Below are positions 1 to 7,495 of a stretch of DNA of 51,563 nucleotides, one piece after another. A program made the translations under genes and the position numbers. The notes under the pieces are model-generated. The model was not told the origin of the DNA. It searched no databases and saw only the letters and a list, made by a program, of their open reading frames with translations. This DNA comes from Bacteroidales bacterium (GTDB lineage: Bacteria; Bacteroidota; Bacteroidia; Bacteroidales; FEN-979). Numbering within the stretch: the first letter of the stretch is position 1; each line of letters starts with the position of its first letter. The DNA lies in the NCBI GenBank assembly GCA_025355465.1, contig JANXZO010000075.1, positions 1 to 51,563 on the forward strand, read 5' to 3'.

Positions 1-121
1 CCGCTTGTTTATCAACTTTTAAAATAATATTTGTTAGTATGTCTTGGATTTCAAAAAGTCAAAATTTTACCAACAAACCACCTTGTTCATTACCGATTAA
101 AACTGTTAATAACATTAAGAT

Positions 122-631
122 TTAGCACTGATTAGTAACAATTGTTAAGAATATTTTATTCCTTTTCGGTACATAAATGATATTCCTATTGTTGCCCACA
201 ATATGAAATGTAATGGTATCATAATTAAATACATATGGAGTTATTTCTAGGATATTTAGCCTGTTATCAGTAAATACGATTAAACCATCTGCCACCAAAA
301 TCATAGTTTTACTGTTGGGCTTAAAAACTGTTAACAAGTGATTTGAAAAATTAGGAATATTGTCGTCTAATTTGGACAATTGCATGAATCCAACGATACT
401 AGAATCCTTATAAACTGTTATGGAACTTGCGTAAATATCATAAATCCAAGTACAATCTGATGCATAAATAACTGATTGCATACTTGAACTTGAATGCTGA
501 TCGTATTTTATATACTTGACGCAATTATCCTCCTTGCCATTAAGTGAATTTCTTTGATTTCTCCCACATCCGGATAATGCAAGCAGAATAATGCAAGCCA
601 AAAGGTACGTAAACGGTTTTTTAATTACCAT
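122..631 (-). CDS. putative lipoprotein, unknown function
   Basis: Encodes 169 residues. The N-terminus is a type II signal peptide: basic MVIKK, a hydrophobic stretch, then the lipobox LALSGC near residue 22, so the mature protein is probably a lipidated envelope protein. The rest is mixed beta-type sequence with no motif I recognise. It may form a small beta-propeller-like or repetitive sheet protein, since lines such as ITVYKDSSIVGFMQLS alternate hydrophobic and polar residues. The gene is AT-rich like its neighbours up to 6 kb and stands alone; the next gene on the same strand is 115 nt upstream. The start is fixed by the lipobox distance. Function unknown. Confidence 0.6.
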   Translation of the reverse strand: MVIKKPFTYLLACIILLALSGCGRNQRNSLNGKEDNCVKYIKYDQHSSSSMQSVIYASDCTWIYDIYASSITVYKDSSIVGFMQLSKLDDNIPNFSNHLLTVFKPNSKTMILVADGLIVFTDNRLNILEITPYVFNYDTITFHIVGNNRNIIYVPKRNKIFLTIVTNQC

Positions 632-746
632 AATAACAATTTAGGATTTTAGTCAGTTACTCTCGTAGAAAGCAATCCATATTGGAGAAAGTAAAAGTAA
701 GAATGAAATTCACAACTTCACCCTTACTTTTGTCTTGGCAAATTAA

Positions 747-977
747 TTAGTCTGGAATCCCATTTGTTTTCCACCATTCTCTTTTGTTACAAGGCGAACA
801 ATAGCACTGATTGTATGGGTCAGCAATGCACTCTACCAATATATAAGAGTAATCTGGCAGGTGACCTATTTGCACCCAATTCCCATAACAAATAGTATCT
901 GCCTTTACTGACTTTAAATCTGGGAATACAGTGAAACACAATGTGAAAATAAGTGACAAATAACACATTTTTTTCAT
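747..977 (-). CDS. small cysteine-rich secreted peptide
   Basis: Encodes 76 residues: a Sec-type signal peptide (MKKMCYLSLIFTLCFTVFP, then about SVKAD) followed by a ~50-residue mature part with five cysteines, including the cluster CYCSPC and the aromatic end EWWKTNGIPD. The layout (small, signal peptide, cleavage near an Ala-Asp, Cys-rich C-terminus) recalls the small exported NVEALA-type peptides of Bacteroidales, but the NVEALA motif itself is absent, so this is only a resemblance. The start is the only in-frame ATG before the signal peptide. It could be a secreted signal, bacteriocin-like peptide or metal binder; the sequence does not decide. Confidence 0.5.
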   Translation of the reverse strand: MKKMCYLSLIFTLCFTVFPDLKSVKADTICYGNWVQIGHLPDYSYILVECIADPYNQCYCSPCNKREWWKTNGIPD

Positions 978-1094
978 AATAATCGATTTTGAGGGTTAAT
1001 GGATTTTGATCTAATAAATGTTTTTCTTCAATGGCTTGCCACCTCCTTTCTTTGGATTTCAGTGGTGAAAACGGTCGGCCAGGTGTGACCATTA

Positions 1095-1270
1095 TCAGTA
1101 GATTTTTAGATAATACCTTCTTGATAAATATTGATTTAACATAGCGGTTCCGTATAATTCATGTTTGGCAATATCCCATTTCGTTAATCGGTATGTAGGA
1201 CTTTCAGAAGAGATTGGGAAAATAGAGAATTGAAAATTGTCAAAAGAGCAAGACAGATCCAGTTTCTCAT
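1095..1270 (-). pseudogene. remnant of a secreted-protein gene (signal peptide plus shifted frame)
   Basis: An ATG at 1270 opens a 28-codon frame that reads as a clean signal peptide (MRNWICLALLTIFNSLFSQ) but stops at 1184. An overlapping minus frame stays open to a TGA at 1095 with protein-like composition (for example YRLTKWDIAKHELYGT). This fits a small secreted-protein gene broken by a frameshift and internal loss. No homologue is recognised. The 360-nt stretch between the flanking genes holds nothing else I can support. Confidence 0.3.
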
Positions 1271-1337
1271 GGTTTGGAATTATTGAGGATGGCTAATTGG
1301 GATAATACCGGGTCGTTTTTTGATCAATTCGAAGCTA

Positions 1338-1706
1338 TTATGTTGATTCATTAATCCACACATCTACAATAATGCTTTCATTTCCTTGCACTATGACTCC
1401 CCAAGGGCGGTTATCGATCTCAACAAAAAGTGTCTGACCGCCATTAACCGTATAAGGACCAAACACGGTCAATCCATCGAGGCTATAGACATATACAACA
1501 GCACTTCCCTGATGCGTTCCGTTTACGGTAATCACCATGATTCTTTTTCCCTTTGATGGAAGACAGTTGTTTGTGAGTTCAAGCGACTCCTGGAATCGCG
1601 TAGCCGGGTATACCATTACATTAAAGGAAGGGATGGGGCTTTGGGCATTCAGTTTAGCTGCTCCAAAAGCAATAAGTAACAACGTGAAAAGAAAAATTTT
1701 TTTCAT
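1338..1706 (-). CDS. small secreted beta-rich protein, unknown function
   Basis: Encodes 122 residues: a signal peptide (MKKIFLFTLLLIAFGAAKLNAQ, cleavage near AQ-S), then a ~100-residue beta-rich domain with alternating strands (VMVYPATRFQESLEL, KRIMVITVNGTHQGSAVVYVY, FGPYTVNGGQTLFVEI). The size and pattern suggest a single beta-sandwich exported to the periplasm or cell surface. It lies upstream-to-downstream with the two-component pair on the same strand, 236 nt from the regulator. A diverged partial second copy of this gene sits at about 5.7 kb, where the block FGPYKVNGNQT matches FGPYTVNGGQT here, so the locus was duplicated. No enzymatic motif seen. Confidence 0.55.
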   Translation of the reverse strand: MKKIFLFTLLLIAFGAAKLNAQSPIPSFNVMVYPATRFQESLELTNNCLPSKGKRIMVITVNGTHQGSAVVYVYSLDGLTVFGPYTVNGGQTLFVEIDNRPWGVIVQGNESIIVDVWINEST

Positions 1707-1942
1707 AGCACAGGGTTGGTTTAAGTAAGATGAAAATTACCTGGCTAATCTATTGTATGAATGGTTGTTATGCAACTGAGTAATTCGGAAAAACTGATTC
1801 CGGTATTCGGAAAGAAGGGCATGAAAAAAAAGCGAAGGAGATTGAAATTCAGATCAATGGAAAAAAATTGGCGGGCCGGATGGCGGGCCGGAGGTTTTGT
1901 CCTGCAGGATGGATTTTGGAGAAAACGGAGAGGTGTTTAGCG

Positions 1943-2572
1943 TTAAATTATGTTATTTTTCGTCAGCATCCTGATCAACTGGACATCTGTATCAGCACCA
2001 TATGCATTCTTTAATTTTTTGATGGTTTTTTCGATTGCCGAAACCGTAACATTGCGATCTGCAGCAATGGTTTTTACACTTTCTCCTAGGATCAACTTCT
2101 TGAGGATGGCCCTTTCAGAGGGTTTCAAAAGGTAATTTAACCCTGTGTTGGCAGCGCAAGTTAGCTTGTCTGATAGGCCCTGTAAAAGTATGGTAGTCAC
2201 TGTTTCACCCAGGAACACTTTTCGCAGGGTATCTTTGAATTCAGCGGTGTCAACACTTTTTAGCAAGTAGGCTCTTGCACCGTTATTCATCATTACCCTG
2301 ATCCAGTATGGAGAGGTTTCACTCGTATAGATCACAACAGGTTTGGAAGGAAAGAGTTTTTTAATTCTGCTGATGTTTTCTTCAGGATCACTGCCGGGAA
2401 TCCACAGATCAAGGAGGATGATATCAAAGGTGTCAGGTAGCGCCTTCTGAACGAACGCATCAATGCTGGTTGAGTTTCCGGTAATAGAAAACTCATCAGC
2501 ATGATGGCGTAGCCGCAATTTGATGCCATCCAGGATGACCGAATGGTCCTCAATTATATAGAGCTTTATCAT
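1943..2572 (-). CDS. LuxR/NarL-type response regulator
   Basis: Encodes 209 residues. Residues ~1-120 are a receiver domain: acidic pocket IIEDH near the N-terminus, phospho-acceptor Asp55 in DIILLDLWIPG, conserved Thr/Ser in VVIYTSETS. Residues ~145-209 are a LuxR/NarL helix-turn-helix (LKPSERAILKKLILGESVKTI ... VSAIEKTIKKL). It should bind DNA when phosphorylated by the kinase encoded 32 nt upstream on the same strand, with which it forms a typical Bacteroidota two-component pair. Targets are unknown; the neighbouring small secreted-protein genes are candidates by position only. A short decayed copy of its HTH-coding part is found near 5.98-6.01 kb. Confidence 0.85.
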   Translation of the reverse strand: MIKLYIIEDHSVILDGIKLRLRHHADEFSITGNSTSIDAFVQKALPDTFDIILLDLWIPGSDPEENISRIKKLFPSKPVVIYTSETSPYWIRVMMNNGARAYLLKSVDTAEFKDTLRKVFLGETVTTILLQGLSDKLTCAANTGLNYLLKPSERAILKKLILGESVKTIAADRNVTVSAIEKTIKKLKNAYGADTDVQLIRMLTKNNII

Positions 2573-2604
2573 GGCAATGATTTTTTAATCATATTTTTAT
2601 TAAT

Positions 2605-4533
2605 TCATTCATCATGTTTACCATTGCCTGTACTACTTTCAAGGGGTGCTGTTATCCTCCAGTAAACTCCACAGCCCGGTTCCGATTCAATTTCACAGGT
2701 GCCATTGAGTAGGTCGACGCGAGCAAAGATGTTGGAAAAACCCATCCCTTTGCGCGTCGCTTCTGGCTTCGAAAATCCGGAACCATTGTCCTGATAAATC
2801 AATTCCAGTAGTGTTTGATGGAAAGCAACAGTAAGCCTGATATTTGCTTCCGGGGCATATTTCCGTGCATTGTTCATCAACTCCTGCACGATGCGGTAAA
2901 TGTGAAGCCTTACGATTGCCGACAACACAGAGGGCGGCTCCGCGACCTCATAAAGAAGGTTCAGCTTGCCATATCTCACCGCTTCATTGCACAGTTCAAT
3001 AATCAGTGGGGCAAAGGAGTGGCGCTTCAGAATCCGGCTGCTCATGCGGTGTGAAATACCCCTTACCTCGAGCGAAAAATCATCGACATGCTTTATTATG
3101 TCGTACTTCAATGTTATGTCGGTGGAGGCGGAATGTTCAAAGGACAAATTTATTTTAGATGTTAGAATTCCGATGGCATCGTGAAGCTCCATGCTGTTTT
3201 TTTCCTTCTCATGTTCCTCTGCTTCAATAACTCGGCGGGCCGACTCGAATTTAAGTAATTGAATCCTATTTCGGTTTCGCTGGCGATACCAGAAAAGAGC
3301 AAAGGCCATAACAAGGACTGCTCCGCCAGCCGCTGCAAGCCAAAGTTTCATCCGGTTCCTGGAGGCATTGTGAAGCGCAATCTGCTGCTCCTTTTCAAGG
3401 ATTAACATGTTCTTGCGGTTGAGATCGAGCATTGCGTTCAGCAGTCGGATCTGTTTTTTTGCAATTTTTTTATCCGAGATATCACGTGTTTCAATTGATT
3501 TACGTAAAAAAGTTAGTGCATTGCGGTACTCCCTTTTTGCAATCAGCACATCAACATAGGAGTCGTAAAGGGTAGCCAGCCAATCCGCGTTATCAATTTC
3601 CAAAGCCAGTGGAATGGCTTTGTTTAGTAAACATTCTGTGGCCGATTTCAAATCGCCCCGCTCCAGATAAACATAGGCCAGGTTGTTCCAGGCACCCAGG
3701 AGTACGATATTAAAGCGGCATCGTTCACCAACCATTGTGGCTCTCCTGTAAAAATAAAGGGCCGAATCAGAATTGGTTTGCAATACCCCCATATTAATCA
3801 GAATGTTTGCCTGTTCCAGCTCTGTTCCATAAACGTTTTCAAGAATTCGGATGGCTTCACGCATCATTGTCAATGAACTATCTGGTGTTTTAAGGAATTG
3901 CGAGATGCTGCCCATCGCAATTCCCTTTTCTCTTGGCAAGTCATATAGGCTGGCAATTTGGATTGCAGAGTCGTAACAAATTCTTGCCATTGCCTGATCA
4001 TCTGATGCCAAGTAAACGTTTCCGAGTGAATTCAGTGAAGCGGCGGCGGCGTGAAACTCCCGGCTGTTGTAGGCTGCGTGTATTGACGAATCAAGCATTC
4101 GGGAAGCATTTTTGAAATCATTGACCTCAGTATAAATCATCGAGAGGTGGTAAAAAACAGCTCCTCTGGATTCTTTATACCTGCTGGTATCACTGATGGC
4201 AAGTGCCAAGTTAAAATAATAGGTGGCGGAGTCATTCCGAAGGTTGTGAAGGATAAGCCCCTTCTCATTCAACGCCCTTATCAGGTATTCACTTGTGCCT
4301 GTTTTTTGGGCCAGAGAAACTGCACGCGTTGCGTAAATATAAGCTTTGACTGTATCGAGATTCATGCAAGAAACAGCGATAGAATCGAGTTGCATAATCG
4401 AGTCCTTGTATAGCTTTATAACATCTGGAGGAACGTGCTCCACCGGCCCGGATTGTCTGCACGACAGCGTGGCAACTACAAGCAAGGTGAAGTATAATGA
4501 TTTGATGAAGATTCGGTATTGCAACGTGATCAT
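2605..4533 (-). CDS. TPR-containing HisKA_3-type sensor histidine kinase, lipoprotein-like N-terminus
   Basis: From the ATG at 4533 the protein has 642 residues and opens with a signal peptide ending in the lipobox-like ATLSC; a longer frame to 4605 exists but would bury this signal. After it come ~330 residues of TPR-like helical repeats (for example NILINMGVLQTNSDSALYFYRR), a coiled linker, one membrane helix (LWLAAAGGAVLVMAFALFWY), a dimerisation/phosphoacceptor helix with His in MELHDAIG, and an HATPase domain with N-box ELMNNARKYA and G-boxes DNGSGF and GMGFSNI. This is the NarX/DesK-like family that pairs with NarL regulators. It precedes the regulator gene by 32 nt. The input signal is unknown. 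Confidence 0.85.
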   Translation of the reverse strand: MITLQYRIFIKSLYFTLLVVATLSCRQSGPVEHVPPDVIKLYKDSIMQLDSIAVSCMNLDTVKAYIYATRAVSLAQKTGTSEYLIRALNEKGLILHNLRNDSATYYFNLALAISDTSRYKESRGAVFYHLSMIYTEVNDFKNASRMLDSSIHAAYNSREFHAAAASLNSLGNVYLASDDQAMARICYDSAIQIASLYDLPREKGIAMGSISQFLKTPDSSLTMMREAIRILENVYGTELEQANILINMGVLQTNSDSALYFYRRATMVGERCRFNIVLLGAWNNLAYVYLERGDLKSATECLLNKAIPLALEIDNADWLATLYDSYVDVLIAKREYRNALTFLRKSIETRDISDKKIAKKQIRLLNAMLDLNRKNMLILEKEQQIALHNASRNRMKLWLAAAGGAVLVMAFALFWYRQRNRNRIQLLKFESARRVIEAEEHEKEKNSMELHDAIGILTSKINLSFEHSASTDITLKYDIIKHVDDFSLEVRGISHRMSSRILKRHSFAPLIIELCNEAVRYGKLNLLYEVAEPPSVLSAIVRLHIYRIVQELMNNARKYAPEANIRLTVAFHQTLLELIYQDNGSGFSKPEATRKGMGFSNIFARVDLLNGTCEIESEPGCGVYWRITAPLESSTGNGKHDE

Positions 4534-4606
4534 TGGCAGGTTATCGGTAGGCCAAATGTAGCGAAAAATCCGGAAAGGATGATGTGCTATTGTTGTGATG
4601 CACATT

Positions 4607-4646
4607 CCCCTTACCCCCTTACCCTCTTACCTTCACATCCTTACCC
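4607..4646. repeat. CCCTTA-type simple repeat
   Basis: Imperfect tandem of CCCTTAC-like units between the kinase gene and the next gene upstream. Low-complexity intergenic tract; no function evident. Confidence 0.5.
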
Positions 4647-4652
4647 CGAGAA

Positions 4653-4904
4653 TTACCTTGATTCCTTTACCAATTTAACAATGTAATATATCAGGTTTCC
4701 TGCAAACAGCAGTAGTAAAATAAATAAGTGAGGGGTGTACATAACCCTAAGTTCAGAAACCAAAAAACCGATTGCTATACCAGATACTGAAATAACAATA
4801 ATTTTGGTTATAGGACTCCTGTAAATCTTGTATTTTCTTATTACGAAGAATAAAAATAACAGATATACTATTAAGCTACCTCCTAAAATTAGTGGTACAT
4901 TCAT
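4653..4904 (-). CDS. small membrane protein, unknown function
   Basis: Encodes 83 residues, mostly three hydrophobic segments: PLILGGSLIVYLLFLFFVI, ITKIIVISVSGIAIGFLV and LFILLLLFAGNLIYYIV. Short basic loops separate them (RKYKIYR). It is probably an inner-membrane protein. It lies 37 nt downstream of the cysteine-rich lipoprotein gene on the same strand and may be co-transcribed with it, which would fit an accessory or immunity-like role, but nothing in the sequence proves that. Confidence 0.45.
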   Translation of the reverse strand: MNVPLILGGSLIVYLLFLFFVIRKYKIYRSPITKIIVISVSGIAIGFLVSELRVMYTPHLFILLLLFAGNLIYYIVKLVKESR

Positions 4905-4941
4905 AATTTTAGAATTAATAATAATTAAAATGCTAAAGTTT

Positions 4942-5604
4942 CTATTCGATCATAAAATTGCAACCAATATTAGGGCTTGGGCAAAACTGGCAAGCACATT
5001 GCCAGATACATACTACACATAACGGAGCAAGTTCTCCAAAAGTTAAAACGCAGGCAGCGCAACAAATGGCATAACCCCATGGATTTGTACAGTCTCCTTG
5101 CTGAGTATCTGATAACCTTTCATAATAGGAAGTAATCCTACTCGTATCAACTCTAAAAAAGTCCCAGTAGCCTTCAGATAAATCAATCTTTTCTTCGATC
5201 GAATATCCACAAGATGCACATGGCAAAACTGAGATGGTATCGAAGCGAAAATCATTAGAAAGTTGTCTTGCATAGAATTGGAATATTGTATCATAATGAG
5301 CGATTTCAATCGAAGTGAGTTGAATTCTTGAATTTATTGAATCAATGCTTTTGTGCAAAAGAAAAATTTTAAATTCTGCAAATGTCAAGTCACTTGTAAT
5401 TATTTTGTTGGTATATGCACTGATTTCGTTAATCAGACCTATGTAGTTGTTGTTCGCTCCTAATAAGGAATCCAAGGGTTCAGACGCTCCTCCTGATTTA
5501 TAAATTAATGAAGTATTCTGTTTAGTTGTGGATTTTTGCTCCTTATTACAACTGAATAAGGGAATCATTCCCCCGATGAGTACAATGATAATGAGTTTTT
5601 TCAT
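4942..5604 (-). CDS. lipoprotein with cysteine-rich C-terminus
   Basis: Encodes 220 residues. Signal peptide MKKLIIIVLIGGMIPLFSC has a lipobox-like end with Cys19. Residues ~30-165 are hydrophilic and mixed. The last ~50 residues are very rich in cysteine and hydrophobic residues (ICCAACVLTFGELAPLCVVC then CACQFC), ten cysteines in all, plus an isolated CASC around residue 130. Such a hydrophobic, Cys-dense tail resembles disulfide-knotted secreted peptides such as the halocin C8 type in layout, but I do not see a definite family match. It shares AT-rich composition with the region. It may be an envelope-anchored peptide precursor or a structural protein. Confidence 0.5.
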   Translation of the reverse strand: MKKLIIIVLIGGMIPLFSCNKEQKSTTKQNTSLIYKSGGASEPLDSLLGANNNYIGLINEISAYTNKIITSDLTFAEFKIFLLHKSIDSINSRIQLTSIEIAHYDTIFQFYARQLSNDFRFDTISVLPCASCGYSIEEKIDLSEGYWDFFRVDTSRITSYYERLSDTQQGDCTNPWGYAICCAACVLTFGELAPLCVVCIWQCACQFCPSPNIGCNFMIE

Positions 5605-5699
5605 AGCTTTTTGAATTTGGGTTAATTAAAAAATGAAACAACGGAATTATGGAAAAATTTATCAACACCTCAAGTGATTGTAATAAAGGTCCTCGTGTG

Positions 5700-6008
5700 C
5701 GGTTACCGAATTCAGTAACATTGTCTGGTTGCCATTAACTTTATATGGACCAAACACTATCCGCTGGTTACCAGTAATACCATTTACAATTGAGAAGAAA
5801 ATTTCCCTGCTAATATATTGTATGAATTACTGTTATGCAACTGATTAAATCAGAAAAAACTGATTCCGCTTTTCGGAAATAAATGGATGAGGTAAAGGTG
5901 AACGAGATTGATTTACAGATCAATTTTGAAAATTTCGTGGGCCGGTTGGCAGACCGGAGGTTTACGCTCGCAGGATGGTTTTTCCGATTGCCGAAACTGC
6001 AACGTTGC
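5700..6008 (-). pseudogene. decayed partial duplicate of the 1.40-2.06 kb locus
   Basis: On the minus strand, around 5790-5700, the frame reads IVNGITGNQRIVFGPYKVNG, matching the secreted protein encoded at 1338-1706 (FGPYTVNGGQT). From about 5805 to 5960 the DNA follows the intergenic DNA at 1735-1925 (shared stretches include TTGTATGAAT, GTTATGCAACTGA and ACTGATTCCG). At 5974-6008 it matches the regulator's HTH codons at 2020-2053 (TTCGATTGCCGAAAC type). Segments between these blocks are deleted, so both gene pieces are non-functional. Confidence 0.65.
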
Positions 6009-6107
6009 ACGCTGAGGGACTTTTGGGAAAGGCACGCTGATTATGAACATTAATCCACTTTATTGGAACTCATGTTGATTACGAAGATTGATGTAAACAC
6101 ATTTTAA
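6009..6107 (+). pseudogene. higB: HigB-type toxin remnant
   Basis: Two pieces of one toxin gene survive. 6009-6053 reads TLRDFWERHADYEH then stop, matching the start of HigB-family RelE-like mRNA interferases (TLREFWEKH...). 6059-6107 reads FIGTHVDY, then after a two-base loss KIDVNTF and a stop, matching the family C-terminus (FIGTHAEYDKID type). The central ~60 residues with the catalytic core are gone. It lies 11 nt before a damaged higA, in the toxin-first order normal for higBA. Family assignment is from memory of the motifs. Confidence 0.55.
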
Positions 6108-6118
6108 CGAAAGATAAT

Positions 6119-6411
6119 ATGGAAGTTAACCCGCAAAAACAAAATCTGACTGTAGGTTTGCATTGAAAAGAATGGAAACCATTTTTAATGCCGAAATTGG
6201 AACTAAGGAAAGTGATGAAGCGGATATACTAGGTTTGTTGATAGAAGAATATGAATACAAACAATACCCGATCGAAGCGCCGGATCCCATTGAGGCTATT
6301 AAGATAAGAATGGACGAGATACATCTTAAACAGATCGATCTGGTCAACGAATTTGGAGGGAAGAGCCGTGTTGCGGAATTATTAATAAATGATTACCAAC
6401 TGACACGATAA
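6119..6411 (+). pseudogene. higA: HigA-type antitoxin, frameshifted and C-terminally truncated
   Basis: An ATG at 6119 reads MEVNP and then, after one missing base in an A-rich run near 6132-6138, the other frame continues KTKSDCRFALKRMETIF. From 6163 (TTG) it is open to 6411. The body matches HigA antitoxins: DEADILGLLIEEYE, the linker YPIEAPDPIEAI, and the start of an Xre-type HTH (LKQIDLVNEFGGKSRVAELL). The last ~30 residues of the family are missing, since the frame ends LINDYQLTR just before the threonine dehydrogenase gene. A TTG-initiated product is possible, but with its HTH cut it should not work normally. Confidence 0.6.
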
Positions 6412-6432
6412 GCGACATCACCTCGTCAACGC

Positions 6433-7383
6433 CTAAGCCAGCTTCTTCCCGATCTCCTCCAGCATAACCCGCGTCATCTTATCAAGATCATATTCGCAAT
6501 TCAGCCCCCAGTCTTTCTTTGCAACATCATCGTTGATGCATGCAGGCCAGGAATCGGCGATAGCCTGGCGGAAATCAGGTTTGTAAGTGATCTCGAATTC
6601 GGGAATGTGTTTCTTGATCTCTTCAGCCAGGATCTTCGGGGTAAAACAGATCCCTGCGACGTTGTAGCTGGAGCGCAAGGAGAGTTTCGAGGCATCGGCT
6701 TCCATCACATCGATGGTGGCTTTGATGGCATCGGGCATGAACATCATGGGCAGCGCTGAGTCGGGGCCGAGGAAACACTCATATTTCTTGTGTTTGATCG
6801 CTTCGTAGAAGATCTCCACGGCATAGTCGGTCGTGCCGCCGCCGGCTTCGGTCTTGTAGCTGATCAGTCCGGGGTAGCGGAGACTCCGGGTATCCACTGC
6901 GTATTTGTTGAAGTAATACTCTATCCACCGTTCCCCGGCCAGTTTGCTGATGCCGTAAACGGTATTGGGTTCCATGATGGTGTACTGCGGGGTATCCATG
7001 CGCGGCGTGGTGGGGCCGAACACGGCGATGGAACTTGGCCAGAAGATCTTCCTCAACTTTAGCTCCCGTGCAATTTCCAGAACATTGAAAAGACTGCGCA
7101 TGTTGATATCCCAGGAGGGCATCGGGCGCTTCTCGGCGTTGCCCGAAAGGATGGCCGCCAGATGATAAACCTGGGTGATCTTCTCATGTTCACAGATTAG
7201 CTGAAGCTTGGAAGCATCCAGCACATCTAGTATTTCAAAAGGTCCGGTTCCTGCAACCTCAGCCGTGGCGGGGCGGATGTCGGTGGCGATCACAGCGGAT
7301 TCGCCATAAATTCTGCGTAGTTCGAGTGTCAGTTCCGAACCAATCTGCCCGGAACAACCAATAACCAATATCTTTTCCTTCAT
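6433..7383 (-). CDS. tdh: L-threonine 3-dehydrogenase, SDR (epimerase-like) type
   Basis: Encodes 316 residues, the full length of the SDR-type threonine dehydrogenase of Bacteroidota, which oxidises L-threonine to 2-amino-3-ketobutyrate with NAD+. Visible features: Rossmann motif VIGCSGQIGSELT (residues 7-19), acidic Asp35 for NAD binding, catalytic Ser in WPSSIAVFG (~116-123), YGISK with Tyr143 and Lys147, and the diagnostic YPGLISYKTEAGGGTTDYA. The usual partner, 2-amino-3-ketobutyrate CoA ligase, is not adjacent. It is transcribed divergently from the DUF362 gene with 112 nt between. A general sugar epimerase is unlikely given the GGGTTDYA signature. Confidence 0.88.
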   Translation of the reverse strand: MKEKILVIGCSGQIGSELTLELRRIYGESAVIATDIRPATAEVAGTGPFEILDVLDASKLQLICEHEKITQVYHLAAILSGNAEKRPMPSWDINMRSLFNVLEIARELKLRKIFWPSSIAVFGPTTPRMDTPQYTIMEPNTVYGISKLAGERWIEYYFNKYAVDTRSLRYPGLISYKTEAGGGTTDYAVEIFYEAIKHKKYECFLGPDSALPMMFMPDAIKATIDVMEADASKLSLRSSYNVAGICFTPKILAEEIKKHIPEFEITYKPDFRQAIADSWPACINDDVAKKDWGLNCEYDLDKMTRVMLEEIGKKLA

Positions 7384-7495
7384 GAAAGAAATGTTTGCGA
7401 GTTTGCGGCAAAAGTAGAAAGATTTTCTGGTGTAAAACCAATAATTTGTACCTTTATCTCAAAGCCGATGAAGGAAACATTTTGATACCTTTTTC

